Assembly: GCA_023230855.1 (NCBI GenBank)
Contig: JALNWQ010000014.1
Span: forward strand, 1-64,000
Length of the DNA: 64,000 bases
Reading direction: 5' to 3'
DNA from: Solirubrobacteraceae bacterium
GTDB lineage: Bacteria; Actinomycetota; Thermoleophilia; Solirubrobacterales; Solirubrobacteraceae
Position 1 is the first letter of the stretch, and every line of letters begins with the position of its first letter. Below are positions 14,657-22,257 of this stretch, in pieces. A program made the translations under genes and the position numbers. The notes beneath the pieces are model-generated. The model had not been told where the DNA came from, made no database searches, and saw nothing but the letters and a program-made list of their open reading frames with translations.

Positions 14657-15947
14657 CGGCGGTGACGGTCGTGAGCAGCTCGGCGAACCGCTCCCGCGCC
14701 GCGGCCCGGCGGGTCGGGACGTGCTCGGTCGGCACCTCGTCGGCGGGCGGCTCGTACCCGCGCAGCACCTGCCGGGCGACCGACTGGCGATGGACCTCGT
14801 CCGGTCCGTCGTAGATCCGGGCGGCGCGCGCGTGGCGGTACATCTCCTCGAGCGGTAGGTCGGAGCTGTAGCCGAGCGACCCGTGGATCTGGATCGCCCG
14901 GTCGATGACGTCGTGGAGGATCTTCGCGCCGTAGAACTTCACGAGCGCGACGTCGGTGCGGGCGGCGCTCGACCCCTGGGTGTCCATCTTCCACGCGGCG
15001 TGGAGGGTCATGAGCCGGGCGGCCTGCATCTCGGCGGCCGAGTCGGCGATCCAGTTCTGCACCGACTGCTTGTCGGCGAGCACCGACCCGAACGCGTAGC
15101 GGTACGTCGCCCGCTCGCAGAGCATGTCGTACGCCCGCCGGGCCTGGCCGAGCCACCGCATGGCGTGGTGGATCCGGCCGGGGACGAGCCGGTGCTGGGC
15201 GATGAGGAACCCGGCTCCGGCGTCGCCGAGCAGCGCGTCGGCGGGGACGCGCACGCCCTCGTAGCGGATCTCGGCGTGCCCGCCGTAGCGGCCGAACGTC
15301 TCCTGCGGGTGACCCATCGTCGGCACGTCGCGCACGATGGTCACCCCCGGGGTGTCGACCGGCACGATGAACATCGAGGCCCGCTGGTGGGGGCGCGCGT
15401 CGGGATCGGTCACCGCCATGACGATGAGGAAGTCCGCGACCGACGCGTTGGACGAGAACCACTTGTGTCCGTCGATGACCCACTCGTCGCCGTCGCGGAC
15501 CGCCCGGGTGCGCAGCAGCGTCGGGTCGGCGCCGGCGTTCGGCTCGGTCATCGAGAAGCACGACCGCACCTCGCCCGCGAGGAGCGGCTCGAGCCACCGC
15601 TGCTTCTGCTCGGAGGTGCCGGCCATCGCGAGGATCTCGGAGTTGCCGGAGTCCGGGGCGGCGCACCCGAACGCGGCGGGGGCGTACACCGACGTGCCGA
15701 GGATCTCGTGCAGCAGCCCGAGCTTGACCTGCCCGAACCCCTGCCCGCCGAGCTCGGGATCGAGGTGGCACGCCCACAGCCCCTGCCGGCGGACCTCCTC
15801 CTGCAGCGGCGCGTACGCCCGGTCGAGCGCCGCCTGGTCCATCTCGTCGGCGACGGTCTCGAGCGGCCAGATCTCGGTGCGGACGAACTCCCGCGCCCAG
15901 TCGAGCTTGGCGTCGTACTCCGGATCGGTCGAGAAGTCCCAGGCCAT
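14649..15947 (-). CDS. Acyl-CoA dehydrogenase, ACAD10/11 type
   Basis: A 432-residue flavoenzyme: FSMTEPNAGADPTLLRT (FAD/substrate loop), WVIDGHKWFSSNA, FGRYGGHAEIRYEGVRVP, and the C-terminal IQIHGSLGYSSDLPLEEMY and ARIYDGPDEVHRQSVARQ. The DGPDEVH motif replaces the EGTSE of classical enzymes and marks the ACAD10/11-like branch, which removes phosphate from 4-phosphoacyl-CoA to reach a 3-hydroxyacyl route. The ATG at 15947 has TACGGT six bases upstream with ttgctt at 17-base spacing, so it is leaderless. First gene of the operon, divergent from a TetR regulator. Confidence 0.85.
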   Translation of the reverse strand: MAWDFSTDPEYDAKLDWAREFVRTEIWPLETVADEMDQAALDRAYAPLQEEVRRQGLWACHLDPELGGQGFGQVKLGLLHEILGTSVYAPAAFGCAAPDSGNSEILAMAGTSEQKQRWLEPLLAGEVRSCFSMTEPNAGADPTLLRTRAVRDGDEWVIDGHKWFSSNASVADFLIVMAVTDPDARPHQRASMFIVPVDTPGVTIVRDVPTMGHPQETFGRYGGHAEIRYEGVRVPADALLGDAGAGFLIAQHRLVPGRIHHAMRWLGQARRAYDMLCERATYRYAFGSVLADKQSVQNWIADSAAEMQAARLMTLHAAWKMDTQGSSAARTDVALVKFYGAKILHDVIDRAIQIHGSLGYSSDLPLEEMYRHARAARIYDGPDEVHRQSVARQVLRGYEPPADEVPTEHVPTRRAAARERFAELLTTVTADD

Positions 15948-15957
15948 GCCGCGACCG

Positions 15958-15973
15958 TAAAGCATCCGCTTTA
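15958..15973. promoter_or_regulatory. Palindromic operator between acyl-CoA dehydrogenase and TetR genes
   Basis: The perfect palindrome taaagc-atcc-gcttta lies between the divergent starts (15947 and 16006). It overlaps the spacer and -10 of the dehydrogenase promoter (ttgctt, 17 bases, tacggt) and touches the -35 region (tttaga, 15970-15975) of the TetR promoter with -10 taccgt at 15993-15998. Binding of the TetR product here would repress both genes. Confidence 0.6.
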
Positions 15974-16005
15974 GAGAAGCAAGCAATCGTGTTACCGTGG
16001 GGGGC

Positions 16006-16641
16006 ATGGCGACGGACGTCAGGCAGCGGCTCCTGGCCGCGGCGGAGCGGCTCTTCGCCGAGCGCGGGGTCGACGCGGTGAGCCTGCGCGAGATCAACGC
16101 GGCGTCGGGCGCGCGCAACACGAGCGCGCTGCAGTACCACTTCGGCGATCGTCACGGGGTCATCGCCGCGGTGCTCGCCAAGCACCGGCCCGAGGTCGAG
16201 GCGCGACGTCACGCGCTGCTCGACGAGGCCGTCGCCAACGGCGATCCGGATCTGCGGTCGCTCGCGTCGGCGCTCGTCCGACCCGCGGCGGCCAAGCTCG
16301 CGGAGGGCGACGCGGGGGCCGGCTACCTGCAGCTCGTCGCCGACCTCATCAACCGTCCGCGGCCGGTCATCGACGGGCTGCTCCTCGACGACGACGAGGG
16401 CAGCATCGGCCGGTGGCGCGAGCTCGTCGGCCCGTTGCTGCCCCCCGGCGGCGCCGAGCTGCACCACCGGTTCACCGCGATCCAGCTCGTCCACACCGAG
16501 CTCGCGCGCCGCGCCCGTCGCACCCCGCGCGGCGACGACCGCCTGTTCGTCGGCAACCTCGTGGACCTGGCGGCGGCGGTGCTCGCCACCCCGGTGTCGG
16601 ACGAGACCCGACGGTTGCTCGAGGCGCGGGACGGGGGATGA
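16006..16641 (+). CDS. TetR-family regulator of the acyl-CoA dehydrogenase operon
   Basis: A 211-residue TetR protein. The helix-turn-helix spans residues about 8-52 (LLAAAERLFAERGVDAVSLR then SALQYHFGDRHGVIAAVL). The C-terminal ligand domain has the DPDLRSLASALVRP and GAGYLQLVADL helices found in regulators of fatty-acid genes. It is transcribed divergently from the acyl-CoA dehydrogenase, with one palindrome between them, so it probably senses an acyl-CoA. The ATG at 16006 is seven bases from its -10; a GTG-like earlier start is not needed. Confidence 0.85.
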   Translation: MATDVRQRLLAAAERLFAERGVDAVSLREINAASGARNTSALQYHFGDRHGVIAAVLAKHRPEVEARRHALLDEAVANGDPDLRSLASALVRPAAAKLAEGDAGAGYLQLVADLINRPRPVIDGLLLDDDEGSIGRWRELVGPLLPPGGAELHHRFTAIQLVHTELARRARRTPRGDDRLFVGNLVDLAAAVLATPVSDETRRLLEARDGG

Positions 16642-16691
16642 TCCGGACCCGCGTCCGAGGAGGCGCCGGCGGATCAGGTCGACGACCCGCG

Positions 16692-17123
16692 TCAGCCGCG
16701 CGCCGCGCCGGCGCAGTCGGGGCACAGGCCCCGGTAGATGACCTCGGCCTCGTCGATGACGAACCCGTGGTCGTGCGAGGGGGTGAGGCAGGGGACGTGG
16801 CCGACGGCGCAGTCGACGTCGGCGATCGCCCCGCACGACCGGCACACGACGTGATGGTGGTTGTCGGCGACCCGCGACTCGTAGCGCGCCGCCGACCCCG
16901 GCGGGTCGATCCGTCGTACGAGCTGCGCGTCGGTCAGGGCCCGCAGCACGTCGTACACGGCCTGCTGCGACACCTCGCCCAGGTCCTCGCGGACCGCGTC
17001 GATGATCGAGTGGGTGTCGGCGTGCGGGTGGGCGTGGACCGCCGTCAGCACGGCGACCCGCGGCCGCGTGACGCGCAGTGACGCGTCGCGCAGCAGTCGC
17101 TCGATGTCGGACGCCACGGGCAC
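16692..17123 (-). CDS. Fur-family metal- or peroxide-sensing repressor
   Basis: A 143-residue Fur-family protein: winged helix (RVTRPRVAVLTAVHAHPHAD, DLGEVSQQAVYDVLRAL), then the metal domain with HHHVVCRSCGAI and CPDCAG CxxC pairs for structural zinc and sensory histidines (VADNHHH, TPSHDHGF). The short N-terminus and actinobacterial setting recall FurA/CatR-type peroxide sensors. It starts at GTG 17123. No catalase gene is adjacent. A perfect palindrome 22 bases upstream may be its own operator. Confidence 0.85.
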   Translation of the reverse strand: MPVASDIERLLRDASLRVTRPRVAVLTAVHAHPHADTHSIIDAVREDLGEVSQQAVYDVLRALTDAQLVRRIDPPGSAARYESRVADNHHHVVCRSCGAIADVDCAVGHVPCLTPSHDHGFVIDEAEVIYRGLCPDCAGAARG

Positions 17124-17144
17124 GTCACCAGTCTGTCACACGAT

Positions 17145-17159
17145 CTGGAGTGATTCCAG
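17145..17159. promoter_or_regulatory. Palindrome upstream of the Fur-family gene
   Basis: ctgga-gtgat-tccag is a perfect 5-base-arm palindrome 22 bases upstream of the GTG of the Fur-family gene, where an autoregulatory operator would lie. It does not match the classical iron-type Fur box closely. Confidence 0.4.
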
Positions 17160-17270
17160 GAAAGGGGACGTCCGGTCGGTCCCGTGGCCCGGCCGTGGCG
17201 GCGCCGCCCGACGCCGTTTCCGTCGGTCCGCGGCGGGTAGCGGCGCGGCACACCGACGAAAGGGAAGCGC

Positions 17271-17741
17271 ATGACGACCATCGAGCAGTCGATCGAGGTG
17301 GCGGTCCCGATCCGGGCCGCGTACGACCAGTGGACCCAGTTCGAGGAGTTCCCGTCGTTCATGGAGGGCGTCGAGCAGGTCCGCCAGCACGACGACACCC
17401 ACCTGCACTGGAAGGCGGAGATCGCCGGCGCCACCCGCGAGTGGGACGCCGAGATCACCGAGCAGCACCCCGAGGAGCGGGTGGCGTGGCGGAGCACCGG
17501 CGGGCTGCGGAACGCCGGGGCGGTGACGTTCCACAAGCTCGACGACGGGCACACGAAGGTCATGCTCCAACTCGACGTCGAGGGCGACGGCCCGGTCGAC
17601 AAGGTGGCCGGGGCGATGGGCGTCATCGACCGTCGCGCGAAGGGCGACCTGGAGCGGTTCAAGGACCTCATCGAGGCGCGCGGCGCGGCGTCCGGCGGCT
17701 GGCGCGGCGAGGTGCCCCGGGAGGGACGCGGGCCTTCGTGA
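17271..17741 (+). CDS. SRPBCC (cyclase/dehydrase-like) protein
   Basis: A 156-residue SRPBCC-fold protein: SIEVAVPIRAAYDQWTQFEEFPSFMEGV at the N-terminus is the standard polyketide-cyclase/dehydrase-like start, followed by HLHWKAEIAGATREWDAEIT and a long C-terminal helix (RAKGDLERFKDLIEARG). These proteins bind hydrophobic ligands in a deep cavity; many are of unknown role. The ATG follows gaaagggaagcgc. It has no coupled neighbour; two hairpin repeats follow downstream. Confidence 0.8.
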   Translation: MTTIEQSIEVAVPIRAAYDQWTQFEEFPSFMEGVEQVRQHDDTHLHWKAEIAGATREWDAEITEQHPEERVAWRSTGGLRNAGAVTFHKLDDGHTKVMLQLDVEGDGPVDKVAGAMGVIDRRAKGDLERFKDLIEARGAASGGWRGEVPREGRGPS

Positions 17742-17821
17742 CGTGGGCCCGCGTGAGTCCGTGGGCCCGCGTGAGTCCGGGGCGGCGCGCGGGCGGCGCG
17801 GCCCCCGGCGCGGGGAGGCCC

Positions 17822-17928
17822 GGCGGGTCACGAACCCCGCCGGATCCGGCGGGGAACGTCACATCGTGGTGGGCCGCCTCGCCGGCGGGTCACGAACCCC
17901 GTCGAATCCGGCGGGGAACGTCACATCG
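17822..17928. repeat. Two direct copies of a 45-base hairpin repeat
   Basis: Copies at 17822-17866 and 17884-17928 (62-base period) differ at two positions. Each contains an inverted repeat; in copy 1 it is the perfect 20-base palindrome ccccgccgga/tccggcgggg. In copy 2 the changes keep most of the stem through G-U pairing. The repeat sits between convergent genes (17741 stop and 17937 stop), so it may serve as a bidirectional terminator. Confidence 0.7.
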
Positions 17929-17936
17929 CACCCGAT

Positions 17937-19430
17937 TCAGTCCGCCGCCACGCCCTCCGGCACGGCGGTCGCAGGCGTCGGCCGCGCCACGACCTCGTAC
18001 TCCGACGGGTCCAGGGTGCGCGTCGCGGCGACGTACTCCTTCATGAGGTCGGGCCAGTTCGTCACGATCCGGCCCGCCTCGTTGCGGTACCACGAGTCGC
18101 AGCGCAGCCAGGCGGTTCCCGCGAACCGCTCCTGCAGCGCCCGGTCCGACGCCGCCTCCACGTCCTCGCGCACCTCGACCGCGGCCGCGTCGCGCGAGCG
18201 CTGCAGCTCCAGCGCCTGGCGCAGGTAGCCGGCCTGGGCCTCGAGGAACGTCACGATCGACCCGCCGGACGTGTTCGTGTTCGGGCCGTACATGACGAAG
18301 AGCGACGGGAACCCGGGCACGGTGATCCCCAGGTGGGCGTGCGGGCCACCGGCCCACGCGTCGCGAAGCGACAGGCCGTCGCGTCCGGTGATCTCCATCG
18401 GGAACATGAAGTCGTTGGTGCGGAACCCGGTCCCGTAGATGACGCAGTCGACCTCGTGGGTGCGGCCGTCGGCGGTCACGACGCCCTCGGGCGCCAGCCC
18501 GGTGATCGCGTCGGTGACGACCTCGACGTTCGGCCGCCGCAGCGCGGGCAGGAAGCGCGAGCTGAAGAGGATCCGCTTGCAGCCGATGGTGTAGTCCGGC
18601 CACACCTTGCGCCGCAGCTCGGCGTCGCCGCGCAACTGCCACCGCATCGTGAGCGTCGACCACGCCCACAGGATCCGACCGAGCGTCGCCGGGTGACGGA
18701 TGCCGCGCGTCAGGAGCTCGGTGTACTCGGCGATGTACCGGCGCCGCAGCGCCTGCACGCCGGGGACGTGCTCGATGACCTTGCGCCACGGCCACGGGTA
18801 GCGGCGGTTCTTGCGCGGCAGGAACCAGTTGCCCGAGCGCTGGAACACGGTGAGGTGCGCCGCCTCCTTGGCGACCTCGGGCACGAACTGGACGGCGCTC
18901 GCGCCGGTCCCGACGACCGCGACCCGCTTGTCGCGCAGGTCGTAGTCGTGGTCCCACTCGGCGGAGTGGAACGCGTGGCCGGCGAACGACTCCGCGCCCG
19001 GCAGGCGCGGCGTCGCCGGCTGGTGCAGCTGGCCGGTCGCCATGACCACCGCGTCCGCGTCGTACGTGCGACCGTCGCGCACCGTCACCGTCCAGCGGCG
19101 CGTCTCGTCGTCCCAGGCGCAACGGTCGACCGGGCTGTCGCCGACGATGACGTCGTCGAGGCCCTGCTCGCGGACGACGTCGTGGATGTAGGCGAGGATG
19201 TCGGACTGCCGCGGGCACAACCGGTCCCAGTCGCGCCGCTGCGAGAACGAGTAGGAGTACAGGTGGCTCGGCACGTCGCACGCCGCGCCGGGGTACGTGT
19301 TGTAGAACCACGTGCCGCCCGGCTCCGGCGCCTTGTCGAGGATCGTGACGTCCCGGAACCCGTGGCTGCGTAGCTCGACGGCGGCGGCGATCCCCCCGAA
19401 CCCGGCGCCCACGATCACGATCTTCGGCAT
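17937..19430 (-). CDS. Flavin-containing monooxygenase, Baeyer-Villiger type
   Basis: A 497-residue FAD/NADPH enzyme. GAGFGG (8-13) binds FAD; the Baeyer-Villiger fingerprint FxGxxxHxxxW reads FAGHAFHSAEW at 149-159, ending in D; GTGASA (174-179) binds NADPH; ATG near 131 and YGTGF near 345 are the linker motifs. It would insert oxygen into ketones or oxidise a soft nucleophile, in the cytosol. ATG 19430 lies six bases from TAACGT, a leaderless arrangement. It is monocistronic. Confidence 0.9.
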   Translation of the reverse strand: MPKIVIVGAGFGGIAAAVELRSHGFRDVTILDKAPEPGGTWFYNTYPGAACDVPSHLYSYSFSQRRDWDRLCPRQSDILAYIHDVVREQGLDDVIVGDSPVDRCAWDDETRRWTVTVRDGRTYDADAVVMATGQLHQPATPRLPGAESFAGHAFHSAEWDHDYDLRDKRVAVVGTGASAVQFVPEVAKEAAHLTVFQRSGNWFLPRKNRRYPWPWRKVIEHVPGVQALRRRYIAEYTELLTRGIRHPATLGRILWAWSTLTMRWQLRGDAELRRKVWPDYTIGCKRILFSSRFLPALRRPNVEVVTDAITGLAPEGVVTADGRTHEVDCVIYGTGFRTNDFMFPMEITGRDGLSLRDAWAGGPHAHLGITVPGFPSLFVMYGPNTNTSGGSIVTFLEAQAGYLRQALELQRSRDAAAVEVREDVEAASDRALQERFAGTAWLRCDSWYRNEAGRIVTNWPDLMKEYVAATRTLDPSEYEVVARPTPATAVPEGVAAD

Positions 19431-19672
19431 GGCTCGACGTTAGCCGCGACCTCGTCGACCTTCGGTGGGCTCCCGCCATCGCGTCACCAACCCGCTTGTG
19501 GCGCGGCCACCGTCGGGGTGGGTGAGCTCCGCGTGCGGGAGGTGGCTCGACCCATGGCCAGGTGCGGGATCGGCCCAGGCCCGTGCGGCGAACATCGGGC
19601 CGGACGCGGCCGGCGGTGGGCGCGTCGTGCCCGGTCAGCGAGCGCCCGGTGGGTCGATCCCCGGGCGCGGAG

Positions 19673-20245
19673 TCAGCGACCGTCCGGCGGGTCGATCCCC
19701 GGCGCGGAGGGGCCAGGTCGGCCGTCGGGCCACTCGGTCGCCTGGCCCTCGACGACGTCGTCCCCGTGCCACGGTCCCGGGCCCGCGTCGGGTCCCCACG
19801 GGCCGGGTCCCGCGCCCGGCCCCCACGGGTCGCGACCGGGGCCGGGGCCCCACGGCCCCGAGCCACCCATCCGCATCGTCGCGAACGCCGGCGGCCGGAC
19901 CCGTCCCATCGACGACCGCAGCGGCCGGCGCAGGACCCGTCCGACCGGGGAGATGACGAGGAGGCCCGCCATCGACGACAGCAGCCCCGGGACGAGCAGG
20001 AGGAACCCGCCGAGCACGCGCCGTGCCCCGTCGACGACCGTGTCGGCGGGCGAGCGTCCCGCACGGATCTCGTCCGTCGCCTGCACCCACACGCGGGCTC
20101 CCGTCGCCCGCAGGACCCAGCCGCCGAGGATCGATCCGCCGAGGAGCAGCAGCACCGTCGCGGCGGCGCCGACGAGGTCCGCCACCGCGATGACGGCGAG
20201 GACCTCGAGGACGAGGCCCAGGACGAGGACGAGGAGCACCGGCAT
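19673..20245 (-). CDS. FxsA-family membrane protein
   Basis: A 190-residue protein. Two N-terminal spans (VLLVLVLGLVLEVLAVIAVA and AAATVLLLLGGSILGGWVLR), then RRVLGGFLLLVPGLLSSMAGLL, which is the FxsA core (LLxxPGxxTD-like) and a proline/glycine/tryptophan-rich cytoplasmic tail (repeats of PWGPGAGPG). FxsA proteins are inner membrane proteins known to affect phage exclusion in E. coli, with no enzyme activity known. ATG 20245 has TACCGT seven bases upstream. The tail extends the family's usual length of about 150. Confidence 0.8.
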   Translation of the reverse strand: MPVLLVLVLGLVLEVLAVIAVADLVGAAATVLLLLGGSILGGWVLRATGARVWVQATDEIRAGRSPADTVVDGARRVLGGFLLLVPGLLSSMAGLLVISPVGRVLRRPLRSSMGRVRPPAFATMRMGGSGPWGPGPGRDPWGPGAGPGPWGPDAGPGPWHGDDVVEGQATEWPDGRPGPSAPGIDPPDGR

Positions 20246-20291
20246 GGTGCCTACGGTACGCGTCCCGCGCTCGCGCCCCCGCCCCCGCCCG

Positions 20292-21170
20292 TCACGCGAC
20301 GTCGACGGCCATGACGTTCCCCCACGGGTCGGGGACGGTGAAGCCGGCGCCGCGGTCGGTGACGGTCGCCCCGCCCGCCGAGAGCCGGGCGCGGACCGCC
20401 GCGACGTCGTCGGCGGTCGGGAGCGCGACGTGCCACTCCCGCATCCCCACGACGCGGTCGGGGACCGGCGGCACGCCGTGGCCACGCCAGACGTTGAACC
20501 CCAGGTGGTGGTGGTAGCCGCCGGCCGACACGAACGCCGCCGACCCGAGGTTGGCCTTCTCCTCGAACCCGACGAGGTCGCGGTAGAACGCCAGGCCCCG
20601 GTCGACGTCGCCGACGTGCAGGTGCACGTGGCCCATCCGCAGGCCGTCCGCCACCCGCTCGGTCGGCTCCTGCCCGGCGACGGACTCCATGAGCGACGCG
20701 AAGTCGAGCGGGTCGGGGCTGCCCTTGTACCCCAGGTGGTCGGGCCACGCGGCGCGCGGACGGTCGGCGGCCAGCTCGATCCCGATCCCGTCCGGGTCGG
20801 GCAGGTAGATCGCCTCGTGGGTGTGGTGGTCGGACGCCCCCTCGATCGGGGTGCGGGTGACGGCCAGGCGCTGGGCGGCGCGGGCCAGCTCGGCACGGGA
20901 CGGGTAGAGCAGCGCGTAGTGGTAGATCCCGGCCTGCCGGCCGGCGCGCGGGGCGGCGGGGTCCTCGTGCAGGACGAGCACGGCGGTGGTGGAGTCGCCG
21001 AGCCGGGCGACGCGGGCGTCGTGCTGCAGCACCCGCAGGCCCAGCGACCGCTGGTACCAGGCGACCGAGCGGTCGAGGTCGGTGACGGTGAGGTGCACGG
21101 CTCCGAGCCGCAGCCCCTCGGGCAGCGTCGCGGAGACCGGGGTGGTGGGAGCGGTCTCGGTGGAGGTCAT
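20292..21170 (-). CDS. Two-domain VOC extradiol-dioxygenase-like enzyme (CatE type)
   Basis: A 292-residue protein with two vicinal-oxygen-chelate modules. Module 1 (about 22-130) has GAVHLTVTDLDRSVAWYQRS and an HTHEAIYLPDPDG end; module 2 (about 175-290) has MGHVHLHVGDVDRGLAFYRD, SAGGYHHHLGFNVWRG and DPWGN. The metal set (His in HLTV, His in YHHH, Glu/Asp) is present, as in catechol-2,3-dioxygenase family proteins such as CatE. Ring cleavage of a catechol or hydroquinone is likely. A 34-base operator copy lies exactly 30 bases before the ATG. Confidence 0.85.
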   Translation of the reverse strand: MTSTETAPTTPVSATLPEGLRLGAVHLTVTDLDRSVAWYQRSLGLRVLQHDARVARLGDSTTAVLVLHEDPAAPRAGRQAGIYHYALLYPSRAELARAAQRLAVTRTPIEGASDHHTHEAIYLPDPDGIGIELAADRPRAAWPDHLGYKGSPDPLDFASLMESVAGQEPTERVADGLRMGHVHLHVGDVDRGLAFYRDLVGFEEKANLGSAAFVSAGGYHHHLGFNVWRGHGVPPVPDRVVGMREWHVALPTADDVAAVRARLSAGGATVTDRGAGFTVPDPWGNVMAVDVA

Positions 21171-21200
21171 GCCCACACCATGACCCCGCCCGGCGTGGAC

Positions 21201-21234
21201 GACCATGGGCGCCCGGGGCCGGGGCATGGACTTC
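21201..21234 (-). promoter_or_regulatory. AraC-type operator copy 1 (upstream of the two-domain VOC gene)
   Basis: Read on the minus strand this 34-base block begins gaagtccatg and ends ccatggtc, the same ends as the block at 22194-22227. Two catgg units are 21 bases apart, two helical turns, as expected for tandem AraC-family half sites. The block is 30 bases from the start codon at 21170. Confidence 0.7.
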
Positions 21235-21274
21235 CTGACGGAGGACGCCGCCCGGTCGCCTACCGTGATCGACG

Positions 21275-22174
21275 ATGCCATCGCCGTCCGAGCCCCCGGC
21301 CGACGACGCCCCGCTCGTCGTCGACCGCCTGCCCGACGGCGCGGGGCTCGAGGTCGTGCGGTTCCGGGGGGCGTCGTTCGGGGACGACGGATCGGCCGGG
21401 GCGCGAGCGCCGCATCGGCACGACTACCACGAGATCCTCTGGACCCGGACGGGCGACGGCGAGCACGAGATCGACGGCGAGCCGTTCGCGGTGCGGGCGG
21501 GGACGCTGACGATCATCGGCCGCGGCCAGGTCCACGTCCTGCGTCGCGCGCGCGACGTCACGGGCGCGGTGATCCGGTTCGGGCCGGCGCTCGTCGCGGG
21601 CGGCGTGATCGGTCGCCGCGATCCCGGCTGGCTGCTCGGCACCCAGGGCGCGCGGACGGTGGCGGTGCCGCCGTCGCAGTGCGACCACCTGGACGGGATC
21701 GTCGCGACGCTCGACGCCGAGGGCTCGCGGCCGCCCGACGTCCACACCGTCGAGCTGCGTCGACACCTCCTGTCGATCGTGCTGCTGTGGACCGAGCGGT
21801 GGTACGAGTCCTCGCGCACCGGACGGCGTGAGCCGGACGACACCGACGTGCAGCTCTACCGGGCGTTCGCGGGCCTGCTGGAGCGGGACTTCGCCCACCA
21901 CCACGACACCGGGCACTACGCCGACGCGCTCGCCGTGCCAGCGTCGGTGCTGTCGCGCGCGCTCGGGACGATCACCGGGCGCGGGACGAAGGAGCACATC
22001 GTCGACCGGGTGATGCTCGAGGCCGAGCGGCTGCTGCGGTTCACCGACCTCACGGTCGTCGAGGTCGCCGCCCGGGTGGGGTTCGGCGACCCGCTGTACT
22101 TCTCGCGGGCGTTCAAGCGCCGCCACGGCCTGTCGCCGGTCGCGTTCCGTCGACGGGAGCGGGGGGAGGGGTAG
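21275..22174 (+). CDS. AraC-family regulator flanked by VOC genes
   Basis: A 299-residue AraC-family activator. An N-terminal cupin (APHRHDYHEILWTRTGDGEHEI about 47-70, then RAGTLTIIGRGQVHVLR) binds the effector, and the C-terminal 95 residues form the double helix-turn-helix (ALAVPASVLSRALGTITGRG then LTVVEVAARVGFGDPLYFSRAFKRRHGLSPVAFRRR). It lies between two VOC enzyme genes that share a 34-base operator, so it probably activates both in response to an aromatic compound. ATG 21275; TACCGT ends eight bases upstream. Confidence 0.9.
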   Translation: MPSPSEPPADDAPLVVDRLPDGAGLEVVRFRGASFGDDGSAGARAPHRHDYHEILWTRTGDGEHEIDGEPFAVRAGTLTIIGRGQVHVLRRARDVTGAVIRFGPALVAGGVIGRRDPGWLLGTQGARTVAVPPSQCDHLDGIVATLDAEGSRPPDVHTVELRRHLLSIVLLWTERWYESSRTGRREPDDTDVQLYRAFAGLLERDFAHHHDTGHYADALAVPASVLSRALGTITGRGTKEHIVDRVMLEAERLLRFTDLTVVEVAARVGFGDPLYFSRAFKRRHGLSPVAFRRRERGEG

Positions 22175-22193
22175 CGCGACGACGCCGGGAGGA

Positions 22194-22227
22194 GAAGTCC
22201 ATGTCCCGCGCCCGCGGCGCCATGGTC
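22194..22227 (+). promoter_or_regulatory. AraC-type operator copy 2 (upstream of the single-domain VOC gene)
   Basis: The plus-strand block starts gaagtccatg and ends ccatggtc; these 10- and 8-base ends are identical to copy 1 while the 16 central bases differ. The distance to the ATG at 22258 is 30 bases, the same as for copy 1, so the spacing is conserved as well as the sequence. Confidence 0.7.
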
Positions 22228-22257
22228 GGGAGGACGGCCGTCGTCGATGCTGGATCC

